Part shown: one piece after another, positions 18,771-28,539 of the stretch
How the letters are laid out: each line of letters begins with the position of its first letter
Numbering within the stretch: position 1 is the first letter of the stretch
Origin: Pseudomonas capsici
GTDB lineage: Bacteria; Pseudomonadota; Gammaproteobacteria; Pseudomonadales; Pseudomonadaceae
Direction: 5' to 3'
Length of the DNA stretch: 64,000 bases
Assembly (NCBI RefSeq): GCF_017165765.1
Contig: NZ_JAFGZD010000007.1
Location: 62,001 to 126,000, forward strand
Program-made: the position numbers and the translations under genes
Notes under the pieces: generated by a model
Databases searched by the model: none
What the model was told of the DNA's origin: nothing
Seen by the model: the letters and a program-made list of their open reading frames with translations, nothing else

Positions 18771-19131
18771 CGCGGGGTCCCCCCAGGCTCTTGTTATCCG
18801 ACAGACTCGGTCTGCGGCCAAGGAGCGGCTTGCGAATTCACTGACATCATGCCCAGGGTAGCCAGGTCTACAGCGTTGCGGTATCAGCCAACGTCCTTCA
18901 CAGCCGAGTATAGACACAGCCCAAGAGTGCGCAACGGAAGGGCACTACCACTCATATAGATGTATGAAGTCTGATTTAAAAACCGGGATAATGCGTCAAA
19001 AAGAGCCTTTTAATAACCAATACACATAAATGTTACTTAGTTATGAAAAATGCGTCTTAGGGATTCAGCCAATCAGGCTAACGTATCACTTCCCCTAATA
19101 ACTACCTGGTTTTAAGCCGTCAGGAGCCTTC
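18771..19131. promoter_or_regulatory. coxB / 216-residue protein divergent intergenic region
   Basis: 361 bases without a gene. The right half (about 18950-19100) is noticeably AT-rich and would carry the promoters for the oxidase operon (leftward) and the gene at 19132 (rightward). I see no confident hexamers or operator and no RNA gene. Confidence 0.45.
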
Positions 19132-19782
19132 ATGAACACCGCCGCATTGCGCGAGCAGATTCAGCGTGCACATCAACACGAAGCCGAAACAGGCCAATTG
19201 CTAAAACAGCTGGAAACCCAACTACCCCACCTGCATCCCGCTATCGATCTTCCGGATGTCGACGCCAAAGGTGTTCTGACACGCTTTGTTTCTGCCTATA
19301 TCGAACTGGTACCGGACCTGCTGGACGCCGCTCATGAAGTTGCCGTTCAGGCAGGTATCGAAGGACAGATAAAACCCGTCCTGAAGATTGCCGAACATTT
19401 TTTCACGACCCCGCCAGCCATCATGGATGGCCATGAAGGGCTCGACAGTCTGCTGGATGAGGCGTATCTGGCGCATCGTCTGGTGGAAGAGGTGAATGAC
19501 CTCTATATCAAGCATTTCGGTCAGCCGTTGATTCCGTCGAATACGGTCGTTGCCAGCGTGATTGCCCATCAGTTGATCGGCGAAGAGTTCGCCAACCAGC
19601 TCGATGAAGCCGTACACCATGCTGTTGACCAGCTATTGGATGAGGACAGTTTTGCTCTGGAATCGGTTGAAACCTATCGTGATCGTCTTGGCAGTCCGGA
19701 CACCGAAGCCGCGTGGAAACGCTGGCCATGCCTGTCGCGCCAACTGGGTATCGGCCTGGAACTGGATCGCCCCCAGGCCTGA
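19132..19782 (+). CDS. Conserved hypothetical protein between cox and sulP
   Basis: 216 residues, acidic and mostly helical, with no signal peptide and no membrane segment. The N-terminus (ALREQIQRAHQHEAETGQLL) may form a short coiled coil. I recognise it only as a conserved pseudomonad protein in this position, similar to PA0104 as I recall. AGGAGCC lies upstream of the ATG. It is divergent from coxB and convergent with the SulP gene. I can offer no function. Confidence 0.75.
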   Translation: MNTAALREQIQRAHQHEAETGQLLKQLETQLPHLHPAIDLPDVDAKGVLTRFVSAYIELVPDLLDAAHEVAVQAGIEGQIKPVLKIAEHFFTTPPAIMDGHEGLDSLLDEAYLAHRLVEEVNDLYIKHFGQPLIPSNTVVASVIAHQLIGEEFANQLDEAVHHAVDQLLDEDSFALESVETYRDRLGSPDTEAAWKRWPCLSRQLGIGLELDRPQA

Positions 19783-19877
19783 TACTGTTGATCGTTTCAA
19801 TAATGTCTTTGCGAGCAAAGGAAGGAGAGTCGGCAGGCGCTCCGCTGCTTCGCGAAGACGCCCACCGTTGATGCGAG

Positions 19878-21410
19878 CTACCTGGCAGCAGCTCCGATAC
19901 CCGTTGTCGTATACACCCGCCCTTCCAGACGACGCTTCAGACCCCGCGACTCGATACGCAGTTTCGTCCCCTGAGCGGCATTGGCCCGCCCCCACTCTTC
20001 CAGCAACTCCAGGCAAGAGTGATCGATATAGCTCAGATTGTTCAGCGGCACGTGCACGATGCTGCCTTGAGGGATAGTGCCCAGGACCTTGGTCAGCGCT
20101 GGCACCTTGAGGAAGGTTGCCGCACCTACCAGACGCAACTCCAGCTCGCCCTCTTCTTCCAGTTGAACCAGGCTGATCTTCAGGCGTGAAGCCTTGAGTG
20201 CCAGCTTGACCAGAGTCAGACCGAAACCGACCAGTACACCGGTCAACAGGTCAGTGAAGATGATCGAGCAAGCCGTTGCGGCATAGATGAACATCGGCAT
20301 GCGTCCATAACGGCCCAGACCACGAAATGCCTTGAGGTCCACCAGCTTGAGGCCTGTGTACACCAGCACACCCGCCAGACTCGCGATCGGAATGCTCTGT
20401 AGTACGCTCGACAGAACCAGTACGAAAGCCAGCAGCCACAGGCCGTGGAAAATCGTCGAGAAGCGGGTCGTGGCACCTGCCTGAACGTTCGCCGAGCTGC
20501 GAACGATAACGCCGGTCATGGGCAGCGAGCCCACCAGACCGCACAGCATGTTACCGATGCCTTGTGCGCTCAGTTCCTTGTCGAAGTCAGAGCGTGTGCC
20601 GCTGTGCATGCGGTCGACGGCAGCAGCCGAGAGCAGCGTTTCGGCACTGGCGATGAAGGCCAGGGCGACGGCGGCAATCAGGATCGCAGGATCGGCGAGG
20701 TTCATGAGGTCCGCAGGGCGCAGCCAGTCGATGGCATCGGCCAGATTGTCGGGAACCTCCACGCGCTTGACCTCCAGCGCCATGATGAGGCTGATGCCTG
20801 TTGCAAGAGCGACACCCAGCAGAGCCCCCGGAACGAAACGCAGCGACTGCGGGCGGATCTTTTCCCAGGACCACATCACCAGCATGGTGCCCAGCCCCAG
20901 CATGCCTGCCTGCATGGCCGAGCCCGGACCGATGGCCTGTACCAGCGTCGAAGGAAAGGCGATCAGGTTATCCAGCCCGGACGGTTTCGGACCGCTGTCG
21001 AACATCACATGCACTTGTGAAAGGACGATCAGCACGCCGATACCGGCCAGCATGCCGTACACCACGGCCGGTGCCGTGACCCGGAACCAGCAGCCGAGCT
21101 TGAAGCGTCCGGCCAGCAGTTGAAGCAGTCCGGCCAGCAACAGGATCGGGCCCAGCATGGCCATCCCGTGTTCACGCACCAGCTCGAATACCAATACAGC
21201 CAGTCCTGCGGCAGGGCCACTGACCTGCAAAGGCGACCCTGCGATCCAGCCGACCACCAGGCCACCGATGATGCCAGTAATCAATCCCTTGGCCGGAGGC
21301 ATGCCTGAAGCAATTGCAATCCCCATGCACAACGGCAGGGCAACCAGGAACACCACCACGGAAGCGAGCAGCTCCCGTGGTAAAACGGATTTCAGTTCTG
21401 TAGTACCCAT
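19878..21410 (-). CDS. SulP family anion transporter
   Basis: 510 residues. About eleven membrane helices (to roughly 390) are followed by a C-terminal STAS domain (GSIVHVPLNNLSYIDHSCLE). SulP proteins move sulfate, bicarbonate or dicarboxylates. Because the next gene is a beta-carbonic anhydrase, bicarbonate is a reasonable substrate guess, but the sequence alone does not decide it. The ATG at 21410 has GGAGAAG upstream. It probably forms an operon with the carbonic anhydrase, which starts upstream at 22253. Confidence 0.9.
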   Translation of the reverse strand: MGTTELKSVLPRELLASVVVFLVALPLCMGIAIASGMPPAKGLITGIIGGLVVGWIAGSPLQVSGPAAGLAVLVFELVREHGMAMLGPILLLAGLLQLLAGRFKLGCWFRVTAPAVVYGMLAGIGVLIVLSQVHVMFDSGPKPSGLDNLIAFPSTLVQAIGPGSAMQAGMLGLGTMLVMWSWEKIRPQSLRFVPGALLGVALATGISLIMALEVKRVEVPDNLADAIDWLRPADLMNLADPAILIAAVALAFIASAETLLSAAAVDRMHSGTRSDFDKELSAQGIGNMLCGLVGSLPMTGVIVRSSANVQAGATTRFSTIFHGLWLLAFVLVLSSVLQSIPIASLAGVLVYTGLKLVDLKAFRGLGRYGRMPMFIYAATACSIIFTDLLTGVLVGFGLTLVKLALKASRLKISLVQLEEEGELELRLVGAATFLKVPALTKVLGTIPQGSIVHVPLNNLSYIDHSCLELLEEWGRANAAQGTKLRIESRGLKRRLEGRVYTTTGIGAAAR

Positions 21411-21521
21411 GATGCTTCTCCGGGATCTCTTCAGACGTAACAAAGCCTGGCGGCGCGCATCCTGCGCAACCGCCATAGACTCAAAGAGGGTTTACCGCCA
21501 GTCGTGAATCAGATGATGCGA

Positions 21522-22253
21522 CTAGAAGCGTGGCTTCGGGGTAGCCATGGGTGTCGGACCTTCGCCATCGAGTGGCAGGAATGTATCCCGGTCCGCGTCG
21601 TAAGCCAGAATTTCACTGGTTTCGATGTTGTAGACCCAGCCGTGGATGAACAACTGACCGCTGGCCAGTTTTGCTGCAACCGAAGGGTGGGTACGCAGGT
21701 GCTGAAGCTGGGCGATCACGTTTTCCTGAGTCAGGACGTGCATGGTTTCCTTTTCGCCGGAGCAGCTGCAGTTGTTTTCGACAACTGTGCGGGCAACCTC
21801 TGCATGACGCAGCCAGGCTTTGACCGTAGGCATCTTGTCGAGGCTTTGAGGGTTGAGTACGGCACGCATCGCGCCGCAATCGGAGTGTCCGCAGATGATG
21901 ATGTGCTGTACGCCCAGAGCCGAAACCGCATACTCGAGGGCTGTTGAAACACCACCGTTCATCTGGCCGTAAGGTGGAACGACGTTACCGACGTTACGGG
22001 TGACGAACAGGTCGCCTGGAGAACTCTGGGTAATGAGTTCAGGCACGATGCGCGAGTCTGCGCAGGTGATGAACATGGCGCGAGGCGCTTGCGCCGTGGC
22101 CAGTTTCTTGAACAACTCTTCCTGCTGTGGGAAGACCTCATGGCGGAAATGCACGAAGCCACTCACGATTTGCTGCAGCGCTACCTCAGCACTATTCAAT
22201 GCAGGCTGCTCACTGGCTGAGGTAGCCGACTGCTGTTTATCCATGTCTCTCAT
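21522..22253 (-). CDS. Beta-class carbonic anhydrase
   Basis: 243 residues. It interconverts carbon dioxide and bicarbonate using zinc held by two Cys and one His: CADSR gives Cys and the Asp-Arg dyad, and HSDCGAM gives His and Cys. The cytosolic enzyme has no signal peptide. The C-terminal helix region and LFIHGWVYNIETSEIL are typical of the family. It is upstream of the SulP gene by about 110 bases on the same strand, suggesting joint bicarbonate handling. A second ATG three codons in (22244) is an alternative start. Confidence 0.93.
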   Translation of the reverse strand: MRDMDKQQSATSASEQPALNSAEVALQQIVSGFVHFRHEVFPQQEELFKKLATAQAPRAMFITCADSRIVPELITQSSPGDLFVTRNVGNVVPPYGQMNGGVSTALEYAVSALGVQHIIICGHSDCGAMRAVLNPQSLDKMPTVKAWLRHAEVARTVVENNCSCSGEKETMHVLTQENVIAQLQHLRTHPSVAAKLASGQLFIHGWVYNIETSEILAYDADRDTFLPLDGEGPTPMATPKPRF

Positions 22254-22444
22254 GTCTTCATCCTCTCTGACGGATTGATGTGGATTTCATGCTTTATCTA
22301 ACCGGAATCGGACCTGAACCCTCTTGTGAGGCATAGCGAACAAGTCCATTGAACGCTATCGCGGGCATCACTCCGATTTACAGATTAACGACTCAAGCTT
22401 AAGTGAAACTGAATGCGACGGCTCTAGAACGCCAATTCCTGCAT

Positions 22445-23503
22445 TTAAAGGAGTGACATCTGCCCTCCCGGTGGGCAAAAAGCGTTGCAGTCCAGATGAA
22501 AACTCTCACGACGGTTGAGGCCTAAACGTGTAGTCGCGATTGAGTAACGCTTGGCCAACAGATCGGCAAAAGGACCTTCGCCCCGCATGCGCGACCCGAA
22601 CTCGCTGTTGTAGACCTCACCGCCACGGGTTTGACGTATCAGACTCATCACATGTTCCGCACGCTGCGGATAATGTGTTCTGAGCCATTCGTCGAACAGC
22701 GGTGCCACCTCCAGCGGCAGGCGCAACATCACATAACTCGCGCTCTGTGCGCCGGCTGCCCTGGCTTCAGTGAGCAGGGCTTCAAGCTCGCTGTCGTTGA
22801 TCATCGGGATCATCGGCGCACACAACACACCCACCGGCACGCCCGCCTGACGCAAGACCCGAATCGCTCGCAAGCGCGCCTTGGGTGCAGCGGCCCTGGG
22901 CTCGAGAATGCATTTGAGCTCGTCATCCAGGGTGGTCAGGCTGATGAACACCGACACCAGATTCAGCTTTGCCATTTCGGCCAGCAGATCGAGGTCGCGC
23001 AGGATCAGCGAGCCTTTGGTAATGATGGACACGGGATGACGATAGCGCAGCAAGACCTCAAGGGTTGCGCGGGTGATCCGGTGCTCGCGTTCGATAGGCT
23101 GATACGGATCGGTATTGGCCCCCAGCGTGATCGGCGCACAGCGATAGCCGGGTTTGGACAGCTGTTGTTCCAGCAGGGCCGCCGCATTGGTCTTGGCGAT
23201 CAGTTTTGTCTCGAAGTCCAGACCGGGCGACATGTCCCAGTACGCATGGCTGGGCCTTGCAAAACAATAGATGCAGCCATGCTCACACCCTCGGTAAGGG
23301 TTGATGGAGCGATCGAAGGGGATGTCCGGCGAGGTATTGCGGGTGATGATGCTCTTGGCCGTTTCGTGGATGACCTGAGTGCCCTGGGTGAGCGGAACCT
23401 CCTGATACCAGCCATCGTCCTCGGCGACCGACCGGTTGGGAGCAAAACGGTTGTGCGGGTTGGTGGCGGTACCACGGCCGCGGATCGAGGTTGGGCTGAC
23501 CAT
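22445..23503 (-). CDS. PA0069-type radical SAM protein
   Basis: 352 residues. The radical SAM cluster Cys are C73, C77 and C80 (CEHGCIYC), in a spore-photoproduct-lyase-like layout (INPYRGCEHGCIYCFARPSH). It should bind a 4Fe-4S cluster and cleave S-adenosylmethionine. The substrate is unknown. The family is widespread and usually annotated as PA0069 family radical SAM protein. There is no adjacent partner gene to suggest a pathway. The ATG at 23501-23503 lacks a strong Shine-Dalgarno. Confidence 0.9.
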   Translation of the reverse strand: MVSPTSIRGRGTATNPHNRFAPNRSVAEDDGWYQEVPLTQGTQVIHETAKSIITRNTSPDIPFDRSINPYRGCEHGCIYCFARPSHAYWDMSPGLDFETKLIAKTNAAALLEQQLSKPGYRCAPITLGANTDPYQPIEREHRITRATLEVLLRYRHPVSIITKGSLILRDLDLLAEMAKLNLVSVFISLTTLDDELKCILEPRAAAPKARLRAIRVLRQAGVPVGVLCAPMIPMINDSELEALLTEARAAGAQSASYVMLRLPLEVAPLFDEWLRTHYPQRAEHVMSLIRQTRGGEVYNSEFGSRMRGEGPFADLLAKRYSIATTRLGLNRRESFHLDCNAFCPPGGQMSLL

Positions 23504-23766
23504 GAGGGATTACTCGAATACTGTTTATACATACAGTACAGCAATTTTTTACCTTCGCCCGGAAAAATCCTTCTTACCTGACAGATGGTGTCTGCGGATT
23601 CCTCTGTCGAAGCCCTTCGCCATAGCACTTATTAAAAGGCTGTAACAATAAGCTTGTTCCATCAATCTCTGTATTCGCTTATTACTTTTCGCCAGTAGTA
23701 CTCAAGGATGAGTATTTATTCAGAGCCTGATAAAGGCCCTGACAAACATTGAAAAGGACGTCACTC

Positions 23767-25404
23767 TTGAACAATAAATATACATTGCGCGTTTTGCTTG
23801 GAATCTCGCTTCTGTTCTGGCTGGTCAGTGCCGCCCAAGCGGATAACGTCAGCGGTAACGATAAACCCTTCGATCAGTATTACTGGGTTACTACCCATAA
23901 TTCCTACGAGAAGATCAACCAGAATCTGGCAGAAATGCCCCGGCAACTGAAAGACGGTGTTCGTGGCTTCATGCTCGATCTCTACCGCGATGAAAAACCG
24001 GGCATTAACCGCATCAAGGTCTGTCATAAAACCATCGCCTGCTATGGGCCGCTCGGTAATCAGCTGAAGAACGAGTTTATTCCCTTCCTGAAAAACCATC
24101 CGACGGAAGTGGTCACGATCTTTTTTGAAACCTATGTCAGTCGCAACGATGTACAGGAAGTATTCGATGCACTGCCTGAGCTGGCGGACTACTCGTTCAA
24201 CCCGGCCAATTTCGGCGCCCAGAGCTGGCCCGGTCTTTTGGAGATGGCACGTAAGAATAACCGACTGATCCTGATGACCGACAAGCGGGAAGTGAGTGGT
24301 AATTACACGGTCGGCTCAAAAACCGTCACGGTTCTGTTTGATCAGGATTGGGTGAAGCAAAATAAATGGGATACGCTTGGGCCCGTTGCGTCCAACATCC
24401 TTGCCGCACATGATTTCTCCTGTCCGACCCGCTGGACTTCAATACCTCTCAGTACCGGGTCCGTTGCAGCCTCTACCGGAAAATCATGGAATCGCCTGTT
24501 CCTGATGAACCAGTTCCATACCGTCACGTCCACAACCACAGACTCGGGCAAGTACGATAACAACCTGACCCATCTCATGCGGCGTACAGCCAGCTGTGGG
24601 GCAAAACCGAACTTTGTGGCGATCAACAACTACAGGAGCGGCGATGCTTTCGCCTATGCCCGGACCCTGACCCAGGGGGGTATTTATTTATGGGAAGGTG
24701 AAAATGCAGACAAGAAGCGCGACGCGGTCTGCGCGATTCCAAGTGGTTCAAGGACACTCGTTTTACCGACTCTGGGTTGTGAAAACGACGAAGCAAAATC
24801 CATGACCTTGTCTGGCATTACCAAAGGCACTCGAATCACGCTGTACGACAATCCCAATGGTCGCCGCTCGGACGATTACGCGGTGATTGATATCAAACGA
24901 GACATTGGTATAAACGAAAGTGTCCTGATTCCGAAATTCGATAAAAGTCGTAAAAACGCCGACTACCAAATGGTATTTGCCAGCAATAATAATCTGAACG
25001 GCAAGGTTTCCAGGATCGAGATTGGCAGAACACCTTCCAATTTTTCCGACGCGGCCATCGTGCTGTATGAAGGAAACAATGCCACTCAAAACATAGACTG
25101 TACGATCCCTCTCAATCGTTCCCATAACGTCAAGATGAAAAGCAACAGTTTTGGCTGTTCCAATGATGAAGTACGCTCGGGCATGATACTTAAAGCCAAA
25201 GCCGGTAGTCACTTCAGTCTCTATGGTCAACCGGACGGCAAGCCATCACAGGGCAGAACCAATGTAACGATCAAGCGTGATATTACCTGGCCTGTCGTTA
25301 TTCCAAGTTTCAACCGCTCTTATGAGAACAGTGATGTACGGGTCGAGGCCAGTAAATCGATTGATGGGAAGATTTCGTTTGGTTATTTCAATGGTACTCC
25401 GTGA
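23767..25404 (+). CDS. Secreted PI-PLC-like phosphodiesterase with two C-terminal repeats
   Basis: 545 residues from a TTG at 23767, chosen because AAGGA ends eight bases upstream; a TTG at 23749 is in frame but has no such site. A signal peptide (1-25, AAQA-DN) leads to a PI-PLC X-like barrel: H44 (THNSY) and H87 (VCHKT) fit the two catalytic His, with MLDLYRD between. From about 305 two related repeats (305-420 and 431-541) follow, sharing GCxNDE and IKRDI, in the manner of crystallin-like domains. The gene is AT-richer than its neighbours and uses many AAT, AAA and ATA codons, suggesting transfer. It may act on phosphoinositides of a eukaryotic host. Confidence 0.8.
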   Translation: MNNKYTLRVLLGISLLFWLVSAAQADNVSGNDKPFDQYYWVTTHNSYEKINQNLAEMPRQLKDGVRGFMLDLYRDEKPGINRIKVCHKTIACYGPLGNQLKNEFIPFLKNHPTEVVTIFFETYVSRNDVQEVFDALPELADYSFNPANFGAQSWPGLLEMARKNNRLILMTDKREVSGNYTVGSKTVTVLFDQDWVKQNKWDTLGPVASNILAAHDFSCPTRWTSIPLSTGSVAASTGKSWNRLFLMNQFHTVTSTTTDSGKYDNNLTHLMRRTASCGAKPNFVAINNYRSGDAFAYARTLTQGGIYLWEGENADKKRDAVCAIPSGSRTLVLPTLGCENDEAKSMTLSGITKGTRITLYDNPNGRRSDDYAVIDIKRDIGINESVLIPKFDKSRKNADYQMVFASNNNLNGKVSRIEIGRTPSNFSDAAIVLYEGNNATQNIDCTIPLNRSHNVKMKSNSFGCSNDEVRSGMILKAKAGSHFSLYGQPDGKPSQGRTNVTIKRDITWPVVIPSFNRSYENSDVRVEASKSIDGKISFGYFNGTP

Positions 25405-25451
25405 GGCTATGTATTCTTGAATACCGAGGCCTCGTCCTGATGAACCCATGA

Positions 25452-25487
25452 AACGGGAAGCACCTATCAAGTGCTTCCCGTTCCTCT
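25452..25487. terminator. Strong bidirectional terminator hairpin
   Basis: AACGGGAAGCAC (25452-25463) pairs perfectly with GTGCTTCCCGTT (25471-25482) around a seven-base loop, with pyrimidines after. It separates the convergent PI-PLC-like gene and yheV. Confidence 0.8.
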
Positions 25488-25505
25488 TGACCCGACCATC
25501 AGGTT

Positions 25506-25793
25506 TCAGCTCGGATCGACGGGCTTCTTCAACTTCGGATTCGGGAAGAACTGCACGCCCTGCACCTTTGGATCGGCAGGTTTTGGCGTGATCTTGTTGA
25601 CCCGTGTGCCCAGCTCTTTGGGAATCGACAGGCCCTGTTCATTGAGCGTATCGCTGTAGCCGCAGCCCACGCATTCGCGATGGGGCACGTCGTCCTCACT
25701 CCACATTTTCAGCTTGTCGGGCTCGCTGCACGCCGGGCAGACAGCCCCGGCGATAAAGCGTTTCTTGGTAATGACTACCGGTGTATCGGTCAT
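25506..25793 (-). CDS. yheV: YheV family putative zinc-ribbon protein
   Basis: 95 residues. Two CxxC pairs, C19/C22 and C41/C44 (CPAC and CVGC), make a zinc ribbon in the N-terminal half. A Pro/Lys-rich tail follows. The family is small, cytosolic and of unknown function, and commonly follows prlC. Its start overlaps the prlC stop by four bases (ATGA), so the two are translationally coupled. Confidence 0.87.
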   Translation of the reverse strand: MTDTPVVITKKRFIAGAVCPACSEPDKLKMWSEDDVPHRECVGCGYSDTLNEQGLSIPKELGTRVNKITPKPADPKVQGVQFFPNPKLKKPVDPS

Positions 25794-27841
25794 GCTGCCG
25801 CTTCCTCACTCAAGCCACTGTGACGCAAGAGTGCGTCAATCGAAGGCTCGCGTCCGCGGAAGTCGACGAACAACACCATCGGCGCCTGGGACCCGCCACG
25901 GGCCAGAATGGCTTCGCGGAAGGCACGGCCAGTCTCGGCGTTGAGTACACCGTCTTCCTCGAATCGCGAGAACGCATCGGCGGACAGCACTTCTGCCCAT
26001 TTGTAGCTGTAATAACCTGCCGCATAACCGCCCGCGAAGATATGCGCGAAGCTGTTCGGGAAGCGGTTGTAGGCAGGTGGACGCATTACCGAAACTTCAT
26101 CGCGGATGCTTTCAAGCACTTCCAGTACGCCACGACCATCGCCATGGGTGGCGTGCAGCTCGAAGTCGAACAGCGAGAACTCCAACTGGCGGACCATCAT
26201 CAGGCCAGACTGGAAGTTCTTGGCGGCGAGCATTTTTTCCAGCAGGTCCTGAGGCAGCGCTTCGCCGCTCTCGTAGTGACCGGAAATCAGCGCCAGGCCT
26301 TCAGGCTCCCAGCACCAGTTTTCCATGAACTGGCTTGGCAGCTCGACCGCATCCCAGGCCACACCGTTGATGCCCGAGACACCGGCATGTTCGACGCGGG
26401 TCAGCAGGTGATGCAGGCCATGGCCGAATTCGTGGAACAGGGTGGTGACTTCATCGTGAGTCAGCAAGGCCGGCTTGCCGCCGACGGCTGGGGTGAAGTT
26501 GCACACCAGATTCGCTACCGGGTTCTGCAGGCGGCCTTCGGCGGTGCGACGACGGTCGCGAGCGCCATCCATCCAGGCACCGCCACGCTTGTTGGCGCGG
26601 GCATACAGATCGAAGAAGAAACGCCCGACGTGCTGGCCGTTTTCCTTGATCTCGAAAAGGCGAACATCCGGGTGCCAGGTGTCGAAGCCTTTCTGCTCGG
26701 TGATTTCAATTCCGTACAGGCGCTGGACGATCGCGAACAGGCCGCTCAGCACTTTGTCGATCGGGAAGTAGGCACGCAGGATTTCCTGCGAAACGCTGTA
26801 GCGTTGTTCGCGCAGTTTCTCGCCATAGAAACCGCTGTCCCAGCTTTGCAGATCCGGGCAGCCCTGTTCGGCGGCATAGGCCTTGAGCTGCTTGAGGTCC
26901 TGTTCGGCAAAGGGCTTGCTGCGCTTGGCCAGATCGCGCAGGAAGCTCAGCACCTGATCGCTGGACTCGGCCATCTTGGTGGCCAGGCTCAGTTCGGAGA
27001 AGCTGGCGAAGCCCAGCAGTTGCGCCAGTTCCTGACGCAGGTCGAGGATCTGGGCCATCACCGGGCCGTTGTCGTTCTTGCCGGCATTCGGGCCTTGATC
27101 CGAGGCGCGGGTGCAGTACGCCGCATAGACTTCCTCGCGCAGGGCACGGTCTTCGGCGTAGGTCATTACCGCGTAATAGCTCGGGAATTCCAGAGTGATC
27201 AGGAAGCCTTCCAGATCCTTGGCCTTGGCGGCAGCCGCCATCTGCTGCTTGGCCGAATCGGTCAGACCCGCGAGGGCGGATTCGTCAGTGACCAGTTTGG
27301 TCCAGGCCTGGGTGGCGTCGAGCAACTGGTTGGAGAACTGGCTGCCCAGTTCCGACAGCTTGCTCTGAACTTCGGCATAACGCTTCTGCTGCTCGGGCGG
27401 CAGGTCGATGCCCGAAAGGCGGAAGTCACGCAGCGACTGTTCCAGGATGGTCTTCTGACCGACATCGAAGTTTGCCGCTTCCGGGCTGTTGGCCAGGGCT
27501 TCATAGGCCTTGAACAGTTCGCGGTTCTGGCCCATTTCGGTGGAGTAGGCGCTCAGTGCAGGCAGGCACGACTCGTAGGCTTCGCGCAGCTCGGCGCTGT
27601 TGCAGACGGCATTCAGATGGCTGACCGGGCTCCAGGCGGCTCCCAGACGATCATTCAATTCATCCATCGCCAGGATCAGACCGGCCCAGGTGGGGGTCGA
27701 ACCCTGCTTGGCAAGAATGTCGGCAATCGCGGCGCGGTTATCGGCCAGGATCTGCTCGATGGCAGGTTTTACGTGCTCGGCACGGATCGCCGAGAAAGGA
27801 GGCAGGTCGTACGATTGCAGAAGAGGGTTGTTCGCGCTCAC
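25790..27841 (-). CDS. prlC: Oligopeptidase A, M3 metallopeptidase
   Basis: 683 residues, the standard length. It is a cytosolic zinc peptidase that degrades short peptides such as cleaved signal peptides. H470-E-F-G-H474 provides two zinc ligands and the catalytic Glu, with the third ligand Glu downstream in the family pattern. The start is a GTG at 27841 with AAGGTG seven bases upstream. The frame reaches 27907 but the extra 22 residues do not fit the family. It is divergent from the gamma-carbonic-anhydrase gene and coupled to yheV. Confidence 0.94.
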   Translation of the reverse strand: MSANNPLLQSYDLPPFSAIRAEHVKPAIEQILADNRAAIADILAKQGSTPTWAGLILAMDELNDRLGAAWSPVSHLNAVCNSAELREAYESCLPALSAYSTEMGQNRELFKAYEALANSPEAANFDVGQKTILEQSLRDFRLSGIDLPPEQQKRYAEVQSKLSELGSQFSNQLLDATQAWTKLVTDESALAGLTDSAKQQMAAAAKAKDLEGFLITLEFPSYYAVMTYAEDRALREEVYAAYCTRASDQGPNAGKNDNGPVMAQILDLRQELAQLLGFASFSELSLATKMAESSDQVLSFLRDLAKRSKPFAEQDLKQLKAYAAEQGCPDLQSWDSGFYGEKLREQRYSVSQEILRAYFPIDKVLSGLFAIVQRLYGIEITEQKGFDTWHPDVRLFEIKENGQHVGRFFFDLYARANKRGGAWMDGARDRRRTAEGRLQNPVANLVCNFTPAVGGKPALLTHDEVTTLFHEFGHGLHHLLTRVEHAGVSGINGVAWDAVELPSQFMENWCWEPEGLALISGHYESGEALPQDLLEKMLAAKNFQSGLMMVRQLEFSLFDFELHATHGDGRGVLEVLESIRDEVSVMRPPAYNRFPNSFAHIFAGGYAAGYYSYKWAEVLSADAFSRFEEDGVLNAETGRAFREAILARGGSQAPMVLFVDFRGREPSIDALLRHSGLSEEAAA

Positions 27842-27953
27842 GGTTTTGCACCTTGGCTGGAAGAAACACTCACGCATCTTAATTACAATCGACGCCGACC
27901 GCAGCACTCAAACCTGAATCGCGCCTCTATCACCCGTAAAGAAGGAGTCTATC

Positions 27954-28499
27954 GTGGCCATTCGCAAGTTCCAGGACCACACCCCAGCCCTTGGCGAAAG
28001 AGCGTTCGTCGATCATTCGGCTGTTGTGATCGGCGATGTCGAAATCGGTGCAGACAGCTCCGTCTGGCCACTGACCGTGATCCGTGGCGACATGCACCGC
28101 ATCCGCATCGGTGCCCGCACCAGCGTGCAGGATGGCAGCGTGTTGCATATCACCCATGCCGGGCCTTTCAACCCTGATGGCTTTCCATTGCTGATCGGTG
28201 ACGAAGTGACCATTGGCCACAAGGCGATGCTGCATGGCTGCACTATCGGCAACCGGATTCTGATCGGCATGGGCACTACCATCATGGATGGCGCGGTGGT
28301 CGAGGATGAGGTGATTATCGGTGCAGGCAGTCTGGTGCCGCCCGGCAAGGTGCTGGAAAGCGGGTTTCTCTATGTGGGGCGTCCGGTCAGGCAGGCCCGG
28401 CCTCTGACTGAAAAGGAAATTGCCTTTTTCCCTTATAGTGCGAGCAATTACGTGAAGCTCAAGGATCAGCATCTGGCCGAAGGCTATGACCAGCCCTGA
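27954..28499 (+). CDS. Gamma carbonic anhydrase family hexapeptide protein
   Basis: 181 residues of left-handed beta-helix hexapeptide repeats (VVIGDVEIGADSSVWPLTVI and onward), the YrdA/CaiE type. His ligands are expected in MHRIRIG, GHKAMLHGCTIG and neighbours, so a metal-bound trimer is likely. Whether it is an active carbonic anhydrase is uncertain for this subfamily. AAGGAG lies upstream of the ATG. It is divergent from prlC and followed 40 bases later by a HAD phosphatase. Confidence 0.9.
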   Translation: MAIRKFQDHTPALGERAFVDHSAVVIGDVEIGADSSVWPLTVIRGDMHRIRIGARTSVQDGSVLHITHAGPFNPDGFPLLIGDEVTIGHKAMLHGCTIGNRILIGMGTTIMDGAVVEDEVIIGAGSLVPPGKVLESGFLYVGRPVRQARPLTEKEIAFFPYSASNYVKLKDQHLAEGYDQP

Positions 28500-28539
28500 G
28501 TTATCCACAGGCCCTTTTACGCATTACTGGCGAGACTTC

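Noticed and set aside
19790..19877. Possible terminator between the 216-residue protein gene and the SulP gene
   Set aside because: The pairing of GGCGCTC and GACGCC stretches is short and imperfect, with no T-run.
25781..28177. 798-codon open frame on the plus strand
   Set aside because: It is antisense to prlC and yheV for nearly all its length and reads into the gamma-carbonic-anhydrase gene out of frame. The peptide shows no family features. It is a codon-bias shadow of GC-rich genes.
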